From assembly GCA_020725025.1 (NCBI GenBank), contig DYFV01000029.1:1-57729 (forward strand): DNA of 57,729 nucleotides. Direction: 5' to 3'. This stretch comes from Azoarcus sp. GTDB lineage: Bacteria; Pseudomonadota; Gammaproteobacteria; Burkholderiales; Rhodocyclaceae. Below are positions 1-9,024 of the stretch, in pieces (the stretch's first letter is position 1; every line of letters begins with the position of its first letter). The notes beneath the pieces were generated by a model that searched no databases, was not told the origin of the DNA, and was given only the letters and a program-made list of their open reading frames with translations. Position numbers and translations under genes: made by a program.

Positions 1-533
1 CCAACGTCGAGACCCTGCTGACCATCGCCAACACCGCCTTCGCCAGCGCCGAGCGTCTTGCCGCTCTGAACCTGAACACCGCCCGTTCGCTGCTGGAAGA
101 CAGCCTGGCCAACTCCAAGGCGCTGCTCGGCGCCAAGGACGTCCAGGAGCTGCTCAGCCTGCAAACCTCGCTCGCCCAGCCGCTGGTCGAGAAGGTCGTC
201 GCCTACAACCGCAGCGTCTATGAGATCGCCTCCCAGAGCCAGGAAGAAGTTTCCAAGCTCCTCGAAGGCCAGGTCGCCGAGCTGAACAAGGCCGTCGCCG
301 CTGCCCTCGACAAGGCCGCCAAGTCCGCTCCCGCCGGTTCCGACGTCGCCGTGGCTGCCGTCAAGTCGGCCATCGCCGCCGCCAACAGCGCCTACGACAG
401 CGTGAGCAAGGCTGCCAAGCAGGTCGCCGAGATCGCCGAAGCCAACGTGGCCGCCGCGACCAACGCCACCGTGAAGGCCGTCACCGCGACCGCCGCCGCC
501 ACCGCCAAGGCCGGCTCCAAGAAGGCCGCCTGA
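1..533 (+). CDS. Phasin family protein, 3' part (5' end outside the window)
   Basis: An open frame runs from base 3 to the TGA at 531-533 with no start in the first 350 bases that fits the family, so the gene begins upstream. The 176 visible residues are Ala- and Lys-rich and almost wholly helical in character, with the amphipathic pattern of phasin_2 proteins that coat polyhydroxyalkanoate granules. The last 60 residues form a low-complexity A/K/T tail ending GSKKAA, as in many betaproteobacterial PhaP proteins. It is followed directly by a strong terminator, so it is the last gene of its unit. The family call rests on composition and remembered similarity, not on a catalytic motif. Confidence 0.85.
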   Translation, partial: NVETLLTIANTAFASAERLAALNLNTARSLLEDSLANSKALLGAKDVQELLSLQTSLAQPLVEKVVAYNRSVYEIASQSQEEVSKLLEGQVAELNKAVAAALDKAAKSAPAGSDVAVAAVKSAIAAANSAYDSVSKAAKQVAEIAEANVAAATNATVKAVTATAAATAKAGSKKAA

Positions 534-560
534 TAGCGTTACCGGCAAACGGTCGAAGTG

Positions 561-593
561 AAAAAGCCCCGCGATGCGGGGCTTTTTCTTTTG
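561..593 (+). terminator. Rho-independent terminator of the phasin gene
   Basis: The stem AAAAGCCCCGC / GCGGGGCTTTT with loop GAT lies 28 bases after the phasin stop and runs into a T-rich tract. The A run on the left lets it also act weakly for leftward transcription from the acyltransferase gene. Confidence 0.9.
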
Positions 594-645
594 GGGGCCT
601 GCGGAAACCCGCTCGGTCCGGCAGCTCCCGCACGGCTCTCGGCCC

Positions 646-1404
646 TCAGCCGGCCTGGCGGGCACGGCGCGGGGATGTCGCCGCCTCCTTGTAGTGGTGC
701 GGGAAGAGCCTGTGCATCTCGCCCTCGATCCAGGCTTCGGCGCGGCGGTTCACCTCCACCGCGTCGAGCCCCGTGGGATCGATCACCGGGCCGATGCTCA
801 CCGTGATCTCGCCCGGCTGCTTGAGAAAGGCGTTGCGTCGCCAGAACTCGCCGGCGTTGTGGGCGACGGGCACCACCGGTACCCCCGCCTGCTGCGCAAG
901 CCAGGCGCCGCCCGGCTTGTAGCGGCGCGTGGTCCCCGGCGCGACGCGCGTGCCTTCCGGAAACACCACCACCCAGTAGCCTTCCTGCAGCCTCTGGGTG
1001 CCCTGCTCCACCACCTGCGCGAGCGCATCCTTGCCGGCGTTGCGGTCGATGGCGATGCCCGGAATCTGGGCGAGTCCCCAGCCGAAGAATGGCACCCGCA
1101 GGAGCTCGCGCTTGAGCACGAAGCACAGGGCCGGGAAGATCACCTGCAGCGCCATGGTCTCCCAGGCGGACTGGTGCTTGGAGAGAATCACCGCCGGCCC
1201 CGCCGGGATGTTCTCCCGTCCGAGCACCTTGTAGCGGATGCCCAGGAGATGCCACACGAACCACATCACCAGCGGCGCCCACGAGGTGATGATGCGGTGG
1301 CGCACGCGTGGCGGCAGCGGGAAGGTGAGAAAGCCGAAGATCGCGTAGGGCGGCGTGACCACCGCGAGAACGATGGCGAACAGCAGGGAACGCAGGAGAA
1401 TCAC
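646..1404 (-). CDS. plsC: PlsC-type 1-acylglycerol-3-phosphate O-acyltransferase
   Basis: This is probably the second acyltransferase of phosphatidic acid synthesis, adding an acyl chain to lysophosphatidate at the inner membrane. It has about 252 residues. An N-terminal hydrophobic segment (about 1-30) is followed by the acyltransferase block: KHQSAWET near residues 76-83 is the H-X4-acid motif, here with Glu instead of Asp, and FPEGTR near residue 150 binds the glycerol phosphate. I chose the GTG at 1404. A CTG at 1416 that overlaps the gmhB stop would add four residues. It is the last gene of the minus-strand run and sits just behind gmhB, which fits an envelope-lipid role. A lyso-ornithine or other lysophospholipid acyltransferase cannot be excluded. 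Confidence 0.85.
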   Translation of the reverse strand: MILLRSLLFAIVLAVVTPPYAIFGFLTFPLPPRVRHRIITSWAPLVMWFVWHLLGIRYKVLGRENIPAGPAVILSKHQSAWETMALQVIFPALCFVLKRELLRVPFFGWGLAQIPGIAIDRNAGKDALAQVVEQGTQRLQEGYWVVVFPEGTRVAPGTTRRYKPGGAWLAQQAGVPVVPVAHNAGEFWRRNAFLKQPGEITVSIGPVIDPTGLDAVEVNRRAEAWIEGEMHRLFPHHYKEAATSPRRARQAG

Positions 1405-1412
1405 GATGGGCT

Positions 1413-1946
1413 TCAGCCGGTGAGATCGGCGACGACGGTCGCCAGGTCGGGATAGATGAGGGTGTCTTCGGGCAGCGCCGGGTCTTCGCGGGTCTTGAGC
1501 CCCTTTCCGGTGAGCACCAGGTAGGGCTTGCAGCCGACCGCGGCACCCGCGACCAGGTCGCGCAGGCTGTCGCCCACGCAGGGAACGCCCGCGAGCGACA
1601 CGTTGAAGCGCTCGCCGATCTGGCGGAAAAGACCGGGCTGGGGCTTGCGGCACTCGCAGGTCGAGTCCGCGCTGTGCGGACAGAAGAAGATGGCGTCCAG
1701 GCGCCCGCCCACCTGGGCGAGGCTCTTCACCATCTTCTCGTTGATCGCGTTCAGCATGTCCATGCCGAACAGTCCCCGCCCGATGCCCGACTGGTTGGAG
1801 GCCACCACCACCCGCCAGCCCCACTGGTTCAGGCGCGCGATCGCCTCCAGCGAGCCCGGAATCGGCTTCCACTCATCGGGCGACTTGATGAACTGCTCCG
1901 AGTCGTAATTGATGACCCCGTCGCGGTCGAGAATGATGAGCTTCAT
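1413..1946 (-). CDS. gmhB: D-glycero-beta-D-manno-heptose-1,7-bisphosphate 7-phosphatase
   Basis: GmhB removes the 7-phosphate in the ADP-heptose pathway for the lipopolysaccharide inner core, in the cytoplasm. The 177-residue protein is full length. The HAD nucleophile motif DRDGVIN is at residues 8-14 and SNQSGIGRG is motif II near residue 50. The family-specific zinc loop has Cys and His in CPHS and CEC near residues 90-105. The start ATG at 1946 gives the usual MKLIILDRDG beginning. It lies 16 bases after glyS and its TGA almost abuts the acyltransferase gene, so the three are probably co-transcribed. Confidence 0.95.
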   Translation of the reverse strand: MKLIILDRDGVINYDSEQFIKSPDEWKPIPGSLEAIARLNQWGWRVVVASNQSGIGRGLFGMDMLNAINEKMVKSLAQVGGRLDAIFFCPHSADSTCECRKPQPGLFRQIGERFNVSLAGVPCVGDSLRDLVAGAAVGCKPYLVLTGKGLKTREDPALPEDTLIYPDLATVVADLTG

Positions 1947-1962
1947 GCGCGCGTCCCGCCGG

Positions 1963-4050
1963 TCAGGCCGACAGGCGGGAGATGTCCGCCACCCGGTTCA
2001 TCAGCCCGGCCAGCTGCCCGAGGAGGGCCAGCCGGTTCTGGCGGGTGAGCGGCTCCTCGGCCATCACCATCACGTCGTCGAAGAACTGGTCCACCGCGCT
2101 CCGCAGGCCGGCCAGCACCCGCAGTGCCTCGGTGTAGTCCTCGTTGGCGACGTGGGAGGCCACCCGCGGCGCCACATCCACCACGCGATGGAAGAGGGCC
2201 TTCTCGGCCTCCTCCTGGAGGAGTGCGAGATCGGGCTCCGGCGGAACGGCCTCGGCCTTGCGCAGGATGTTCACGATGCGCTTGTTGGCGGCGGCGAGCG
2301 CCTCGGCTTCGGGCAGGGCACGGAACACTCGCACCGCGTCGAGCTTGGCGGGCACCAGGTCGATACGCGTCGGGCGCAGCGCGAGCACCGCGTCGACCAC
2401 GTCCACCCCATGGCCGGCCTCGCGCAGCATGTTGCGCAGGCGTTCGAGCATGAAGTCGAGGAGTTGCTCGCGGAAGCCCGGGGCGACCAGCCGGGCCGGC
2501 GGGAAGCCGTCGGCCGCGTCAGCGATGAGCTCGGCGAGATCCAGCGGCAGCGGCGCCTCCATCAGGATGCGCAGCACGCCCAGCGCCGCGCGGCGCAGGC
2601 CGAAGGGATCCTTGTCGCCGGTGGGCAGCTGGCCGATGCCGAAGAAGCCGACCAGGGCGTCGAGCTTGTCGGCGAGTGCGACCGCGCACGCGACGTTGCC
2701 GGCGGGCAGCGCGTCACCCGCGAAGCGGGGCTGGTAGTGGGCCTGGATCGCGTCGGCCACCACCTCGCCCTCGCCGTCGTTCAGCGCGTAGTAGCGGCCC
2801 ATGATGCCCTGCAGCTCGGGGAACTCGCCCACCATGTCGGTGACGAGGTCCGCTTTGGCCAGATGCGCCGCACGCGCGGCGGCGGCGTCGTCGGCATGCA
2901 GCCGCCGCGCGATGTGCGCGGCCAGCCGCTCCAGGCGGCCGATGCGCTCGCGCTGGCTGCCGAGCTTGTTGTGGTAGACCACCGCCTCGAGCCGCGGCAG
3001 GCGCGCCTCGAGGCGCTGCTTGCGGTCCTGCTCGAAGAAGAAGCGCGCATCGGCGAGCCGCGGGCGCACCACCCGCTGGTTGCCCGTGACGATGTTCGAG
3101 GGATCCGCGACCCGCATGTTGGACACGATGAGGAAGCGGTTCAGGAGCTTGCCCGCGGCGTCGAAGAGCGGGAAGTACTTCTGGTTGGCGCGCATGGTGA
3201 GGATGAGGCATTCCTGCGGCACGGCCAGGAACTCGGCCTCGAACTCGCCCACGTAGACCGTCGGGTGCTCCACCAGCGCCGCCACCTCGTCCAGCAGATC
3301 GGCGTACTCGCCCAGGCTCGCGCCCAGGCGGGCAGCCTCGGCGACCAGTTGGCGCTCGATCTCCGCGCGGCGCTCGGCGAAGTCGGGGACCACCTTGCCT
3401 TCGGCGAGCAGCGCGGGCTCGTAGGCCTCGGCGGTGGCGAGCTCGATCTCGCCGCGGCTCATGAAGCGGTGGCCCATGGTGACGCGGCCGGAATCCAGAT
3501 CGAGCACACGCCCCGGAACCACCCGCTCGCCGTGCAGCATGACGAGCTTGTGCACCGGCCGCACGAACTGCGCCTCGCCCGCCCCCCAGCGCATCAGCTT
3601 GGGCACCGGCAGTGCCTTCACCGCATCCTGAACCACGCTCGCCAGCACGTCGTCGAGCTTCGCGCCGGGCTGGGTGCGGGTGTAGAAGAGCGCCTCGGCC
3701 TTGCCGTCCACGCGCCGCTCGAAGCCGGCCACCGCCTCGGGCGCGATGCCCTTCGCCTCGAGCTTCTTCAGCAGCGCCTGGGTCGGCCGCCCGTCGGCGT
3801 CCAGCGCCACTGCGACCGGCATGATCTTCTCGGTGACCTCGCGGGACGGCGCCTCGGCGCGCACCGCCGGCACGGCCACCGCGAGCCGGCGGGGGGCGGC
3901 GAACCAGCGGAAGCCCTTGTCCTCGGCCAGCAGGTCGTGGGCCTTGAGCCCGGCGAAGACGGTGGCGGCGAAGGTCTCGCCCAGGCGCGGCAGGGCCTTG
4001 GGCGGCAGTTCCTCGGTCAGCAGTTCGACGAGTACGGATGCGGCGCTCAT
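1963..4050 (-). CDS. glyS: Glycyl-tRNA synthetase beta subunit
   Basis: This is the beta chain of the bacterial alpha2-beta2 glycyl-tRNA synthetase, which recognises tRNA-Gly while the alpha chain carries the aminoacylation core. It has 695 residues, the normal length. The N-terminus [19 protein letters not shown] is the family signature, and the C-terminal part carries the HD-like and DALR-type helices that contact the anticodon. The ATG at 4048-4050 shares one base with the glyQ stop (TGATG), so translation is probably coupled to give matched subunit amounts. The long open frame on the opposite strand is a shadow of this GC-rich gene. Confidence 0.98.
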   Translation of the reverse strand: MSAASVLVELLTEELPPKALPRLGETFAATVFAGLKAHDLLAEDKGFRWFAAPRRLAVAVPAVRAEAPSREVTEKIMPVAVALDADGRPTQALLKKLEAKGIAPEAVAGFERRVDGKAEALFYTRTQPGAKLDDVLASVVQDAVKALPVPKLMRWGAGEAQFVRPVHKLVMLHGERVVPGRVLDLDSGRVTMGHRFMSRGEIELATAEAYEPALLAEGKVVPDFAERRAEIERQLVAEAARLGASLGEYADLLDEVAALVEHPTVYVGEFEAEFLAVPQECLILTMRANQKYFPLFDAAGKLLNRFLIVSNMRVADPSNIVTGNQRVVRPRLADARFFFEQDRKQRLEARLPRLEAVVYHNKLGSQRERIGRLERLAAHIARRLHADDAAAARAAHLAKADLVTDMVGEFPELQGIMGRYYALNDGEGEVVADAIQAHYQPRFAGDALPAGNVACAVALADKLDALVGFFGIGQLPTGDKDPFGLRRAALGVLRILMEAPLPLDLAELIADAADGFPPARLVAPGFREQLLDFMLERLRNMLREAGHGVDVVDAVLALRPTRIDLVPAKLDAVRVFRALPEAEALAAANKRIVNILRKAEAVPPEPDLALLQEEAEKALFHRVVDVAPRVASHVANEDYTEALRVLAGLRSAVDQFFDDVMVMAEEPLTRQNRLALLGQLAGLMNRVADISRLSA

Positions 4051-4970
4051 CACGCGGCCTCCTTCTTCTGTTGTTGGGGCAGCATGGGGAAGCCGAGCGC
4101 CTCGCGGGATTCGTAGTAGGCCTGGGCGACCGCACGCGACAGGTTGCGGATGCGCCCGATGTAGGCGGCGCGCTCGGTCACCGAGATGGCGCCACGGGCG
4201 TCGAGCAGGTTGAAGGTGTGGGCGGCCTTGAGCACCATCTCGTAGGCGGGCAGCGCAAGGCCGGCGTCCATCACCCGCTTTGCCTCCGACTCGTAGTTGC
4301 CGAAGAGCGAGAACAGAAACTCCACGTTCGAGTGCTCGAAGTTGTAGGTCGATTGCTCGACCTCGTTCTGGTGGTAGACGTCGCCGTAGCTGACCTTGGA
4401 ACCGTCGGGGGACACCGCCCACACCAGGTCGTAGACGTTCTCCACACCCTGGAGGTACATCGCCAGCCGCTCCAGCCCGTAGGTGATCTCACCCAGCACG
4501 GGCTTGCAGTCGAGTCCGCCCACCTGCTGGAAGTAGGTGAACTGGGTCACCTCCATGCCGTCGAGCCAGACCTCCCAGCCGAGGCCCCAGGCGCCGAGCG
4601 TCGGGTTCTCCCAGTCGTCCTCGACGAAGCGGATGTCGTGCACGTTCGGGTCGATGCCCAGGGCGCGCAGGCTGTCCAGGTAGAGCTCCTGGATGTTCAG
4701 CGGCGAGGGCTTCAAGACCACCTGGTACTGGTAGTAGTGCTGCAGGCGGTTCGGATTCTCGCCGTAGCGGCCGTCCTTGGGCCGGCGCGAGGGCTGCACG
4801 TAGGCGGCGTTCCAGGGCTCGGGGCCGATCGCGCGCAGGAAGGTGGCGGTGTGCGAGGTGCCAGCGCCAACCTCGAGATCATAGGGCTGGAGGAGCACGC
4901 AGCCGCGATCGCCCCAGAACTGCTGGAGCGTCAGGATGACTTGCTGGAAGGTGGGTTTGTGCTGGGACAT
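4050..4970 (-). CDS. glyQ: Glycyl-tRNA synthetase alpha subunit
   Basis: This is the catalytic alpha chain of the heterotetrameric glycyl-tRNA synthetase. The 306-residue protein starts [19 protein letters not shown], and the stretch [16 protein letters not shown] near residues 25-40 is the class II active-site region typical of GlyQ. The frame is open upstream to 5027, but the ATG at 4970 matches family members. The gene is transcribed leftward and overlaps glyS by one base. The 117 bases between it and lnt hold a small GC hairpin (5036-5050) but no clear terminator, so read-through from the lnt operon is possible. Confidence 0.98.
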   Translation of the reverse strand: MSQHKPTFQQVILTLQQFWGDRGCVLLQPYDLEVGAGTSHTATFLRAIGPEPWNAAYVQPSRRPKDGRYGENPNRLQHYYQYQVVLKPSPLNIQELYLDSLRALGIDPNVHDIRFVEDDWENPTLGAWGLGWEVWLDGMEVTQFTYFQQVGGLDCKPVLGEITYGLERLAMYLQGVENVYDLVWAVSPDGSKVSYGDVYHQNEVEQSTYNFEHSNVEFLFSLFGNYESEAKRVMDAGLALPAYEMVLKAAHTFNLLDARGAISVTERAAYIGRIRNLSRAVAQAYYESREALGFPMLPQQQKKEAA

Positions 4971-5087
4971 GGTCTCGGGCGGCCGAAAGCCGCGCATCGA
5001 ACGCAAAGAGACCGATTTTACTGGCATTCGGGGACGCGGGCGAAGCCCGCAGGGGAATTGTTGTGCGCGACCGCCCCGGGAAGGGGC

Positions 5088-6620
5088 TTATGCCGCGCCA
5101 CGGCGCGCGCGCAGCGCCGCCGCCACCGCCAGGAGCGCCAACCCCAGCGCCGCCCGGTCGCCCCAGCGCGCATAGGGCGTGAGCCCGGTGTATCCGCGCA
5201 CCTCCGCCTTCAGCACGCCGCGCTCGAAGGCCGGCAATACCGCGCTCAGCGAGCCGTCGGGGGCGACCACCGCGGTCATGCCGGTGTTGGTCGCGCGCAG
5301 CATCGGCCGCCCGGTCTCCAGCGCCCGCACCCGGGCTATCTGCAGGTGCTGCGGCTGGGCGAAGGAGTCGCCGTACCAGGCGAGATTGGAGAGGTTGAGC
5401 ATCAGCGTCGCCTCGGGCAGGCGCGTCAGGAGCTCCTGCCCGAAGAGGTCCTCGTAGCAGATGTTCACCGCGATGCGCTGGTCCCCCAGCGCCATCGGCG
5501 GCGGATTGCGCGGACCGCGGGTCTGATCGGACATGGGGATGTCGACCAGCCGGTAGAACCAGCCGAAGAGCGGTGGCGAGTACTCGCCGAAGGGCACCAG
5601 GTGCTGCTTGGCGTAGGTTTGCGACGGCGAGACGCCTACGCTCAGTGCCGCGTTGTAGATGGCGCCGTCGGCATCCCGCGTGAAGACGCCGAAGACCAGG
5701 TTGCCGCCCGCCTCGCGCACCGGCTCTGCGAGCAGCTCCAGATAGCCTTCGGGCAGCCGGTCCGCGAGCAGCGGCAGCGTGGTCTCCGGGAGGACGACGA
5801 GCTCGGCCGGGTTCTGGTGCACCAGGCGCGCGTTGACCTGCAGCCAATCGACCAGACGATCCGGCTGCCACTTGAGCCCCTGCTCGATGTCGGTCTGGAC
5901 GAGCGCCACCGAGAGGGGCGCGCCCGCGGGCGCGGTCCAGGCGACCTGGCCGAGGGCGACGCCCGCGCCGGCCACCGCGGCTGCCGCACCCACCGTCGCA
6001 GCCGCCGAACGGCGCATGCGCCAGTCGGTGAAGGCGAGGAGCGCGCCGAGGAAGGCGACCAGCCCCCCCACGCCGAAGACCCCGATCACCGGGAGCCAGC
6101 CGGCGAGCGGACTGGGCGGCGTCTGCGAGTAGCCGACGGCGAGCCACGGGAAACCGGTGAACAGCCAGCCGCGCAGCCACTCGCCGCCCACCCACAGCCC
6201 GGCGAACAGGCCGGCCCGGGCGAAGGCGCCGCCACCGCGCAGGCGCACGAAGAGCGCGCCGACGATGCCCGGAAACAGCGCGAGATAGGCACAGAAGAGG
6301 GCGATGGCGAGCCCCGCGAGGGGCATCGGCATGCCGCCGTAGCGGTTCAGGGCCACGTAGAGCCAGGACACGCCGGCCGCGAAGGCCCCGAAGCCCCAGG
6401 CGAAACCGGTGAAGAAGCCGCTGCGCGGATTCGGGGCACGGGCGAGGACCCAGGCGAGGACGGCGAGCGAAAGCGGCGCGAGCGGGCAAAGCTCGAAAGG
6501 CGCGAACGCGCCTACCGACAGCGCGCCGCCCGCTGCGGGGAGCAGCCCGTGCGTGCGCCAACCGGTCCGCCGCAGTGCGCCCATCCGCGGCACGGCGGCG
6601 CCCGAGGCGCGATCAGTCAC
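5088..6620 (-). CDS. lnt: Apolipoprotein N-acyltransferase
   Basis: Lnt adds the third acyl chain to the N-terminal Cys of lipoproteins at the periplasmic face of the inner membrane, which permits Lol-dependent export. It has 510 residues with several hydrophobic segments in the first 200, then a CN_hydrolase domain. The triad residues are visible: Glu in VVLPETTLP, Lys in YAKQHLVPFGEY and Cys in NICYEDLFG. The start is GTG at 6620, eight bases inside the end of corC; an ATG 12 codons later is an alternative. A client pathway gene, lolB, lies 18 kb away in this window. Confidence 0.97.
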   Translation of the reverse strand: MTDRASGAAVPRMGALRRTGWRTHGLLPAAGGALSVGAFAPFELCPLAPLSLAVLAWVLARAPNPRSGFFTGFAWGFGAFAAGVSWLYVALNRYGGMPMPLAGLAIALFCAYLALFPGIVGALFVRLRGGGAFARAGLFAGLWVGGEWLRGWLFTGFPWLAVGYSQTPPSPLAGWLPVIGVFGVGGLVAFLGALLAFTDWRMRRSAAATVGAAAAVAGAGVALGQVAWTAPAGAPLSVALVQTDIEQGLKWQPDRLVDWLQVNARLVHQNPAELVVLPETTLPLLADRLPEGYLELLAEPVREAGGNLVFGVFTRDADGAIYNAALSVGVSPSQTYAKQHLVPFGEYSPPLFGWFYRLVDIPMSDQTRGPRNPPPMALGDQRIAVNICYEDLFGQELLTRLPEATLMLNLSNLAWYGDSFAQPQHLQIARVRALETGRPMLRATNTGMTAVVAPDGSLSAVLPAFERGVLKAEVRGYTGLTPYARWGDRAALGLALLAVAAALRARRGAA

Positions 6621-7458
6621 GCGCGACGTCCGGCTGCGGCGTGAGATGTTCGACCAACAGGGTATGCACCCGCCGGCTGTCGGCGCGCAGCACCTGGACC
6701 TTCATGCCGTCGAGCACGATGCTCTCGCCGCGCTTGGGCAGGCGCCCGAGCTGGCGGATCACCAGGCCGCCCACGGTGTCGGCCTCCTCGTCGCTCAGAT
6801 GGGTGGCGAAGGCGGCGTTGAAGTCTTCGATCTCGGTCGTCGCCTTGACCCGATAGCGGCCGTTCTGGTCGAGGCGGATGTTGTCGCCCGCCTCGTCGAA
6901 GTCGTATTCGTCCTCGATGTCGCCCACGATCTGCTCGAGCACGTCCTCGATGGTGACGAGGCCCGCAACGCCTCCGTACTCGTCCACGACGATGGCCATG
7001 TGGTTGCGGCTCACACGGAACTCGCGCAGGAGCACGTTCAGGCGCTTGGACTCGGGCACGAACACGGCCGGGCGCAGCATGTCGCGCAGGTCGAACTCGC
7101 GACCGGCGAAGGCGCGCAGGAGATCCTTGGCGAGGAGGATGCCGAGCACGTCGTCCTTGCTCTCACCCACGGTGGGAAAGCGCGAGTGGGCGGTGTCGAC
7201 GGCGAACTGGACGATCCTTTCCATCGGGTCGTCCAGATGCACCACGTCCATCTGGGCACGGGGAACCATCACGTCGCGCACCTGCATGTCGGACATCTGC
7301 AGGGCGCCCTCGATGATGGAAAGGGCATCGGCGTCGAGCAGGTTGCGCTCGTAAGCCGCGTGGAGCAGCGCGAGGAGCTCATCGCGATCTTCGGGTTCGC
7401 GCGAAAGGAGGGCCGAAAGTCGCTCTAGAAAACTTGGCTTGCCAGGGGAACTGTCCAT
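6613..7458 (-). CDS. corC: CorC/YbeX family CBS-domain protein
   Basis: This is a soluble 281-residue protein with an acidic N-terminal stretch, two CBS domains (roughly residues 65-190) and a C-terminal CorC_HlyC domain, in which LPKRGESI and VLRADSRRV are typical. There is no DUF21 membrane domain, so it is the YbeX type rather than the transporter-like type. YbeX has been linked to magnesium/cobalt homeostasis and to ribosome metabolism. The ATG at 7458 (MDSSPGKPSF) is chosen. The 100 bases between it and ybeY hold a large inverted repeat, listed separately. The miaB-phoH-ybeY-corC-lnt order is conserved in proteobacteria. Confidence 0.93.
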   Translation of the reverse strand: MDSSPGKPSFLERLSALLSREPEDRDELLALLHAAYERNLLDADALSIIEGALQMSDMQVRDVMVPRAQMDVVHLDDPMERIVQFAVDTAHSRFPTVGESKDDVLGILLAKDLLRAFAGREFDLRDMLRPAVFVPESKRLNVLLREFRVSRNHMAIVVDEYGGVAGLVTIEDVLEQIVGDIEDEYDFDEAGDNIRLDQNGRYRVKATTEIEDFNAAFATHLSDEEADTVGGLVIRQLGRLPKRGESIVLDGMKVQVLRADSRRVHTLLVEHLTPQPDVARD

Positions 7459-7473
7459 GTGTTGAGTGTGGTC

Positions 7474-7548
7474 GAGGAGCCAGGATTTGGGATGACGCAA
7501 TTTCCATGCACGGGCCGGCGCCCGCTCCCTCCCAAATCCTGGATCCTC
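7474..7548. repeat. Long imperfect inverted repeat between ybeY and corC
   Basis: The arms 7474-7492 and 7530-7548 (19 bases) are complementary except for one G/A pair, with CCAGGATTTGGGA facing TCCCAAATCCTGG. The 37-base loop contains its own GC-rich hairpin, CGGGC-CGGC-GCCCG (7511-7524). The arms are AT-richer than the neighbouring genes. It is not followed by a T run, so it is not a classical terminator. It could be a small dispersed (REP- or MITE-like) element or an mRNA-processing structure in the operon. Confidence 0.8.
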
Positions 7549-7558
7549 CCGCCCCCAC

Positions 7559-8044
7559 TCAGGCGTAAGGATCGGCGTAGCCGAGCTTCCCCAGAATCTG
7601 TGTCTCCAAAGCCTCCATCTCTGCGGCTTCGCCCGCGTCCTCGTGGTCGAAACCCTGCAGGTGCAGCATACCATGCACCACCAGATGGGCGTAGTGCGCA
7701 TCCAGCGGCTTGCCCTGCTCGGCCGCCTCCCGCGCCACGACGGGGACACACAGCACCAAGTCGCCCGAAATCGGTGCGTCCTCCTCGTCGGGAAGGAGGG
7801 GTTCACCCTCACCATAGGCGAAAGTCAGGACGTTGGTGGGGTAATCCTTGCCCCGGTAGTCGCGATTGAGCTGCCGGCCCTCGGCCTCGCCGACGAAGCG
7901 AACGGTGACCTCCGCGTCGCCGCGCAGCGCCTCGCGGATCCAGCGGCGAACGGCGACGCGGCCCGGGGTGAGCGCCCGGTCCGCGGGGGCCAGGGCCTTC
8001 TGCAGCGACAGGGCGAGACGGGGCGCGCGTGGCCTGGTCGGCAT
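7559..8044 (-). CDS. ybeY: Endoribonuclease YbeY
   Basis: YbeY is a metal-dependent RNase for 16S rRNA 3'-end maturation and ribosome quality control. The zinc motif is visible near the C-terminus as [15 protein letters not shown], three histidines in the family spacing. From ATG 8044 the protein has 161 residues. A GTG at 8053 would overlap the phoH stop (GTGA), but it sits on top of the only good Shine-Dalgarno sequence, which is spaced correctly for 8044. The gene lies directly behind phoH and upstream of corC. Confidence 0.95.
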   Translation of the reverse strand: MPTRPRAPRLALSLQKALAPADRALTPGRVAVRRWIREALRGDAEVTVRFVGEAEGRQLNRDYRGKDYPTNVLTFAYGEGEPLLPDEEDAPISGDLVLCVPVVAREAAEQGKPLDAHYAHLVVHGMLHLQGFDHEDAGEAAEMEALETQILGKLGYADPYA

Positions 8045-8049
8045 CCCGC

Positions 8050-9024
8050 TCACTCCTTGGGCGCCTCGAGGGCCGCACGGGCCTCGCGCGCCGCCTGGTT
8101 GTCGTAGGCCTCGACGATGCGCGCCACTAGCGGGTGACGCACCACGTCCTCCTTCTGGAACTCGCTGAAGGCGATGCCGCGCACCGAGGCGAGCACCTCC
8201 CGCGCCTCCCTCAGGCCGCTGCGCTGCCCCCGCGGCAGGTCCACCTGGGTGAGGTCGCCGGTGACCACCGCCCGCGCGCCGATGCCGATGCGGGTGAGGA
8301 ACATCTTCATCTGCTCGGGCGTGGTGTTCTGCGCCTCGTCGAGGATGATGAAGGCGTGGTTGAGGGTGCGGCCGCGCATGAAGGCGAGCGGCGCGATCTC
8401 GATCGAGCCGCGCTCGAAGAGCTTGGCCACCCGGTCGAAACCCATCAGGTCGTAGAGCGCGTCATAGAGCGGGCGCAGATACGGATCCACCTTCTGCGCG
8501 AGGTCGCCCGGAAGGAAGCCCAGGCGCTCGCCCGCCTCCACCGCCGGCCGGGTGAGGATGATGCGCTCCACGTACTCGCGCTCGAAGGCATCCACCGCGC
8601 TCGCCACGGCGAGATAGGTCTTGCCGGTACCGGCCGGACCGATGCCGAAGGTGATGTCGTGGGCCTGGATGTTGCGCAGGTACTCCACCTGGCGCGGCGT
8701 GCGCCCGTGGAGCTCGCTCTTGCGCGTGAGCAGGGCCGGGGCCGGCTGGTCCGACTCGCGCCGGTTGGCGAGCTCGACCAGGCCCAGCTGGATGTCGTCC
8801 ACCGTCAGGTGTTGCTCGGCCTGGGCGTAGAACTCCCGGAGCGCCTTGGCCGCCAGCTGCGCCTGGACCGGGTGACCCTGGAGCGTGAAACGTTCGCCGC
8901 GGCGCGCGATGGTGATGTCGTAGGCGGTTTCGATCTGGCGCAGGTTCTCGTCCAGCACGCCGCACAGGTTCGCAAGCCGCTCGTTGTCGAGCGGCTCGAG
9001 CAGCACTTCGGTCGCTTTCGCCAT
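8050..9024 (-). CDS. phoH: PhoH family ATPase (YbeZ)
   Basis: A P-loop ATPase of the PhoH/YbeZ group, thought to work with YbeY in RNA metabolism. It has 324 residues. The N-terminal part (1-100) is KH-like. Walker [10 protein letters not shown] is at about 129-137 and Walker [10 protein letters not shown] is near residue 225. ATG at 9024 gives [11 protein letters not shown]. Its start is adjacent to the miaB stop, and its stop lies six bases before the ybeY ATG, so the genes form one tight unit. The name refers to homology to E. coli PhoH; nothing here shows phosphate control. Confidence 0.95.
   Translation of the reverse strand: MAKATEVLLEPLDNERLANLCGVLDENLRQIETAYDITIARRGERFTLQGHPVQAQLAAKALREFYAQAEQHLTVDDIQLGLVELANRRESDQPAPALLTRKSELHGRTPRQVEYLRNIQAHDITFGIGPAGTGKTYLAVASAVDAFEREYVERIILTRPAVEAGERLGFLPGDLAQKVDPYLRPLYDALYDLMGFDRVAKLFERGSIEIAPLAFMRGRTLNHAFIILDEAQNTTPEQMKMFLTRIGIGARAVVTGDLTQVDLPRGQRSGLREAREVLASVRGIAFSEFQKEDVVRHPLVARIVEAYDNQAAREARAALEAPKE
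8053..8058 (-). promoter_or_regulatory. Ribosome binding site deciding the ybeY start
   Basis: AAGGAG on the minus strand lies eight bases before the ATG at 8044. The alternative GTG start at 8053 overlaps this motif, so the ATG is favoured. Confidence 0.7.

Noticed and set aside
1909..4116. Long open frame (735 codons) on the plus strand opposite glyS, rich in His, Arg and Glu
   Set aside because: glyS on the other strand is complete with family motifs. In GC-rich genes the frame facing the third codon positions stays open by bias alone. Its translation is low-complexity and resembles no family.
5036..5050. GCGGGC-GAA-GCCCGC as a terminator between lnt and glyQ
   Set aside because: Only six pairs and no T run on either strand. 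The position would leave glyQS needing a promoter that I cannot see clearly.
4038..6644. 868-codon open frame opposite glyQ and lnt
   Set aside because: It runs across two unrelated, well-identified genes and the gap between them, with shadow-type composition.
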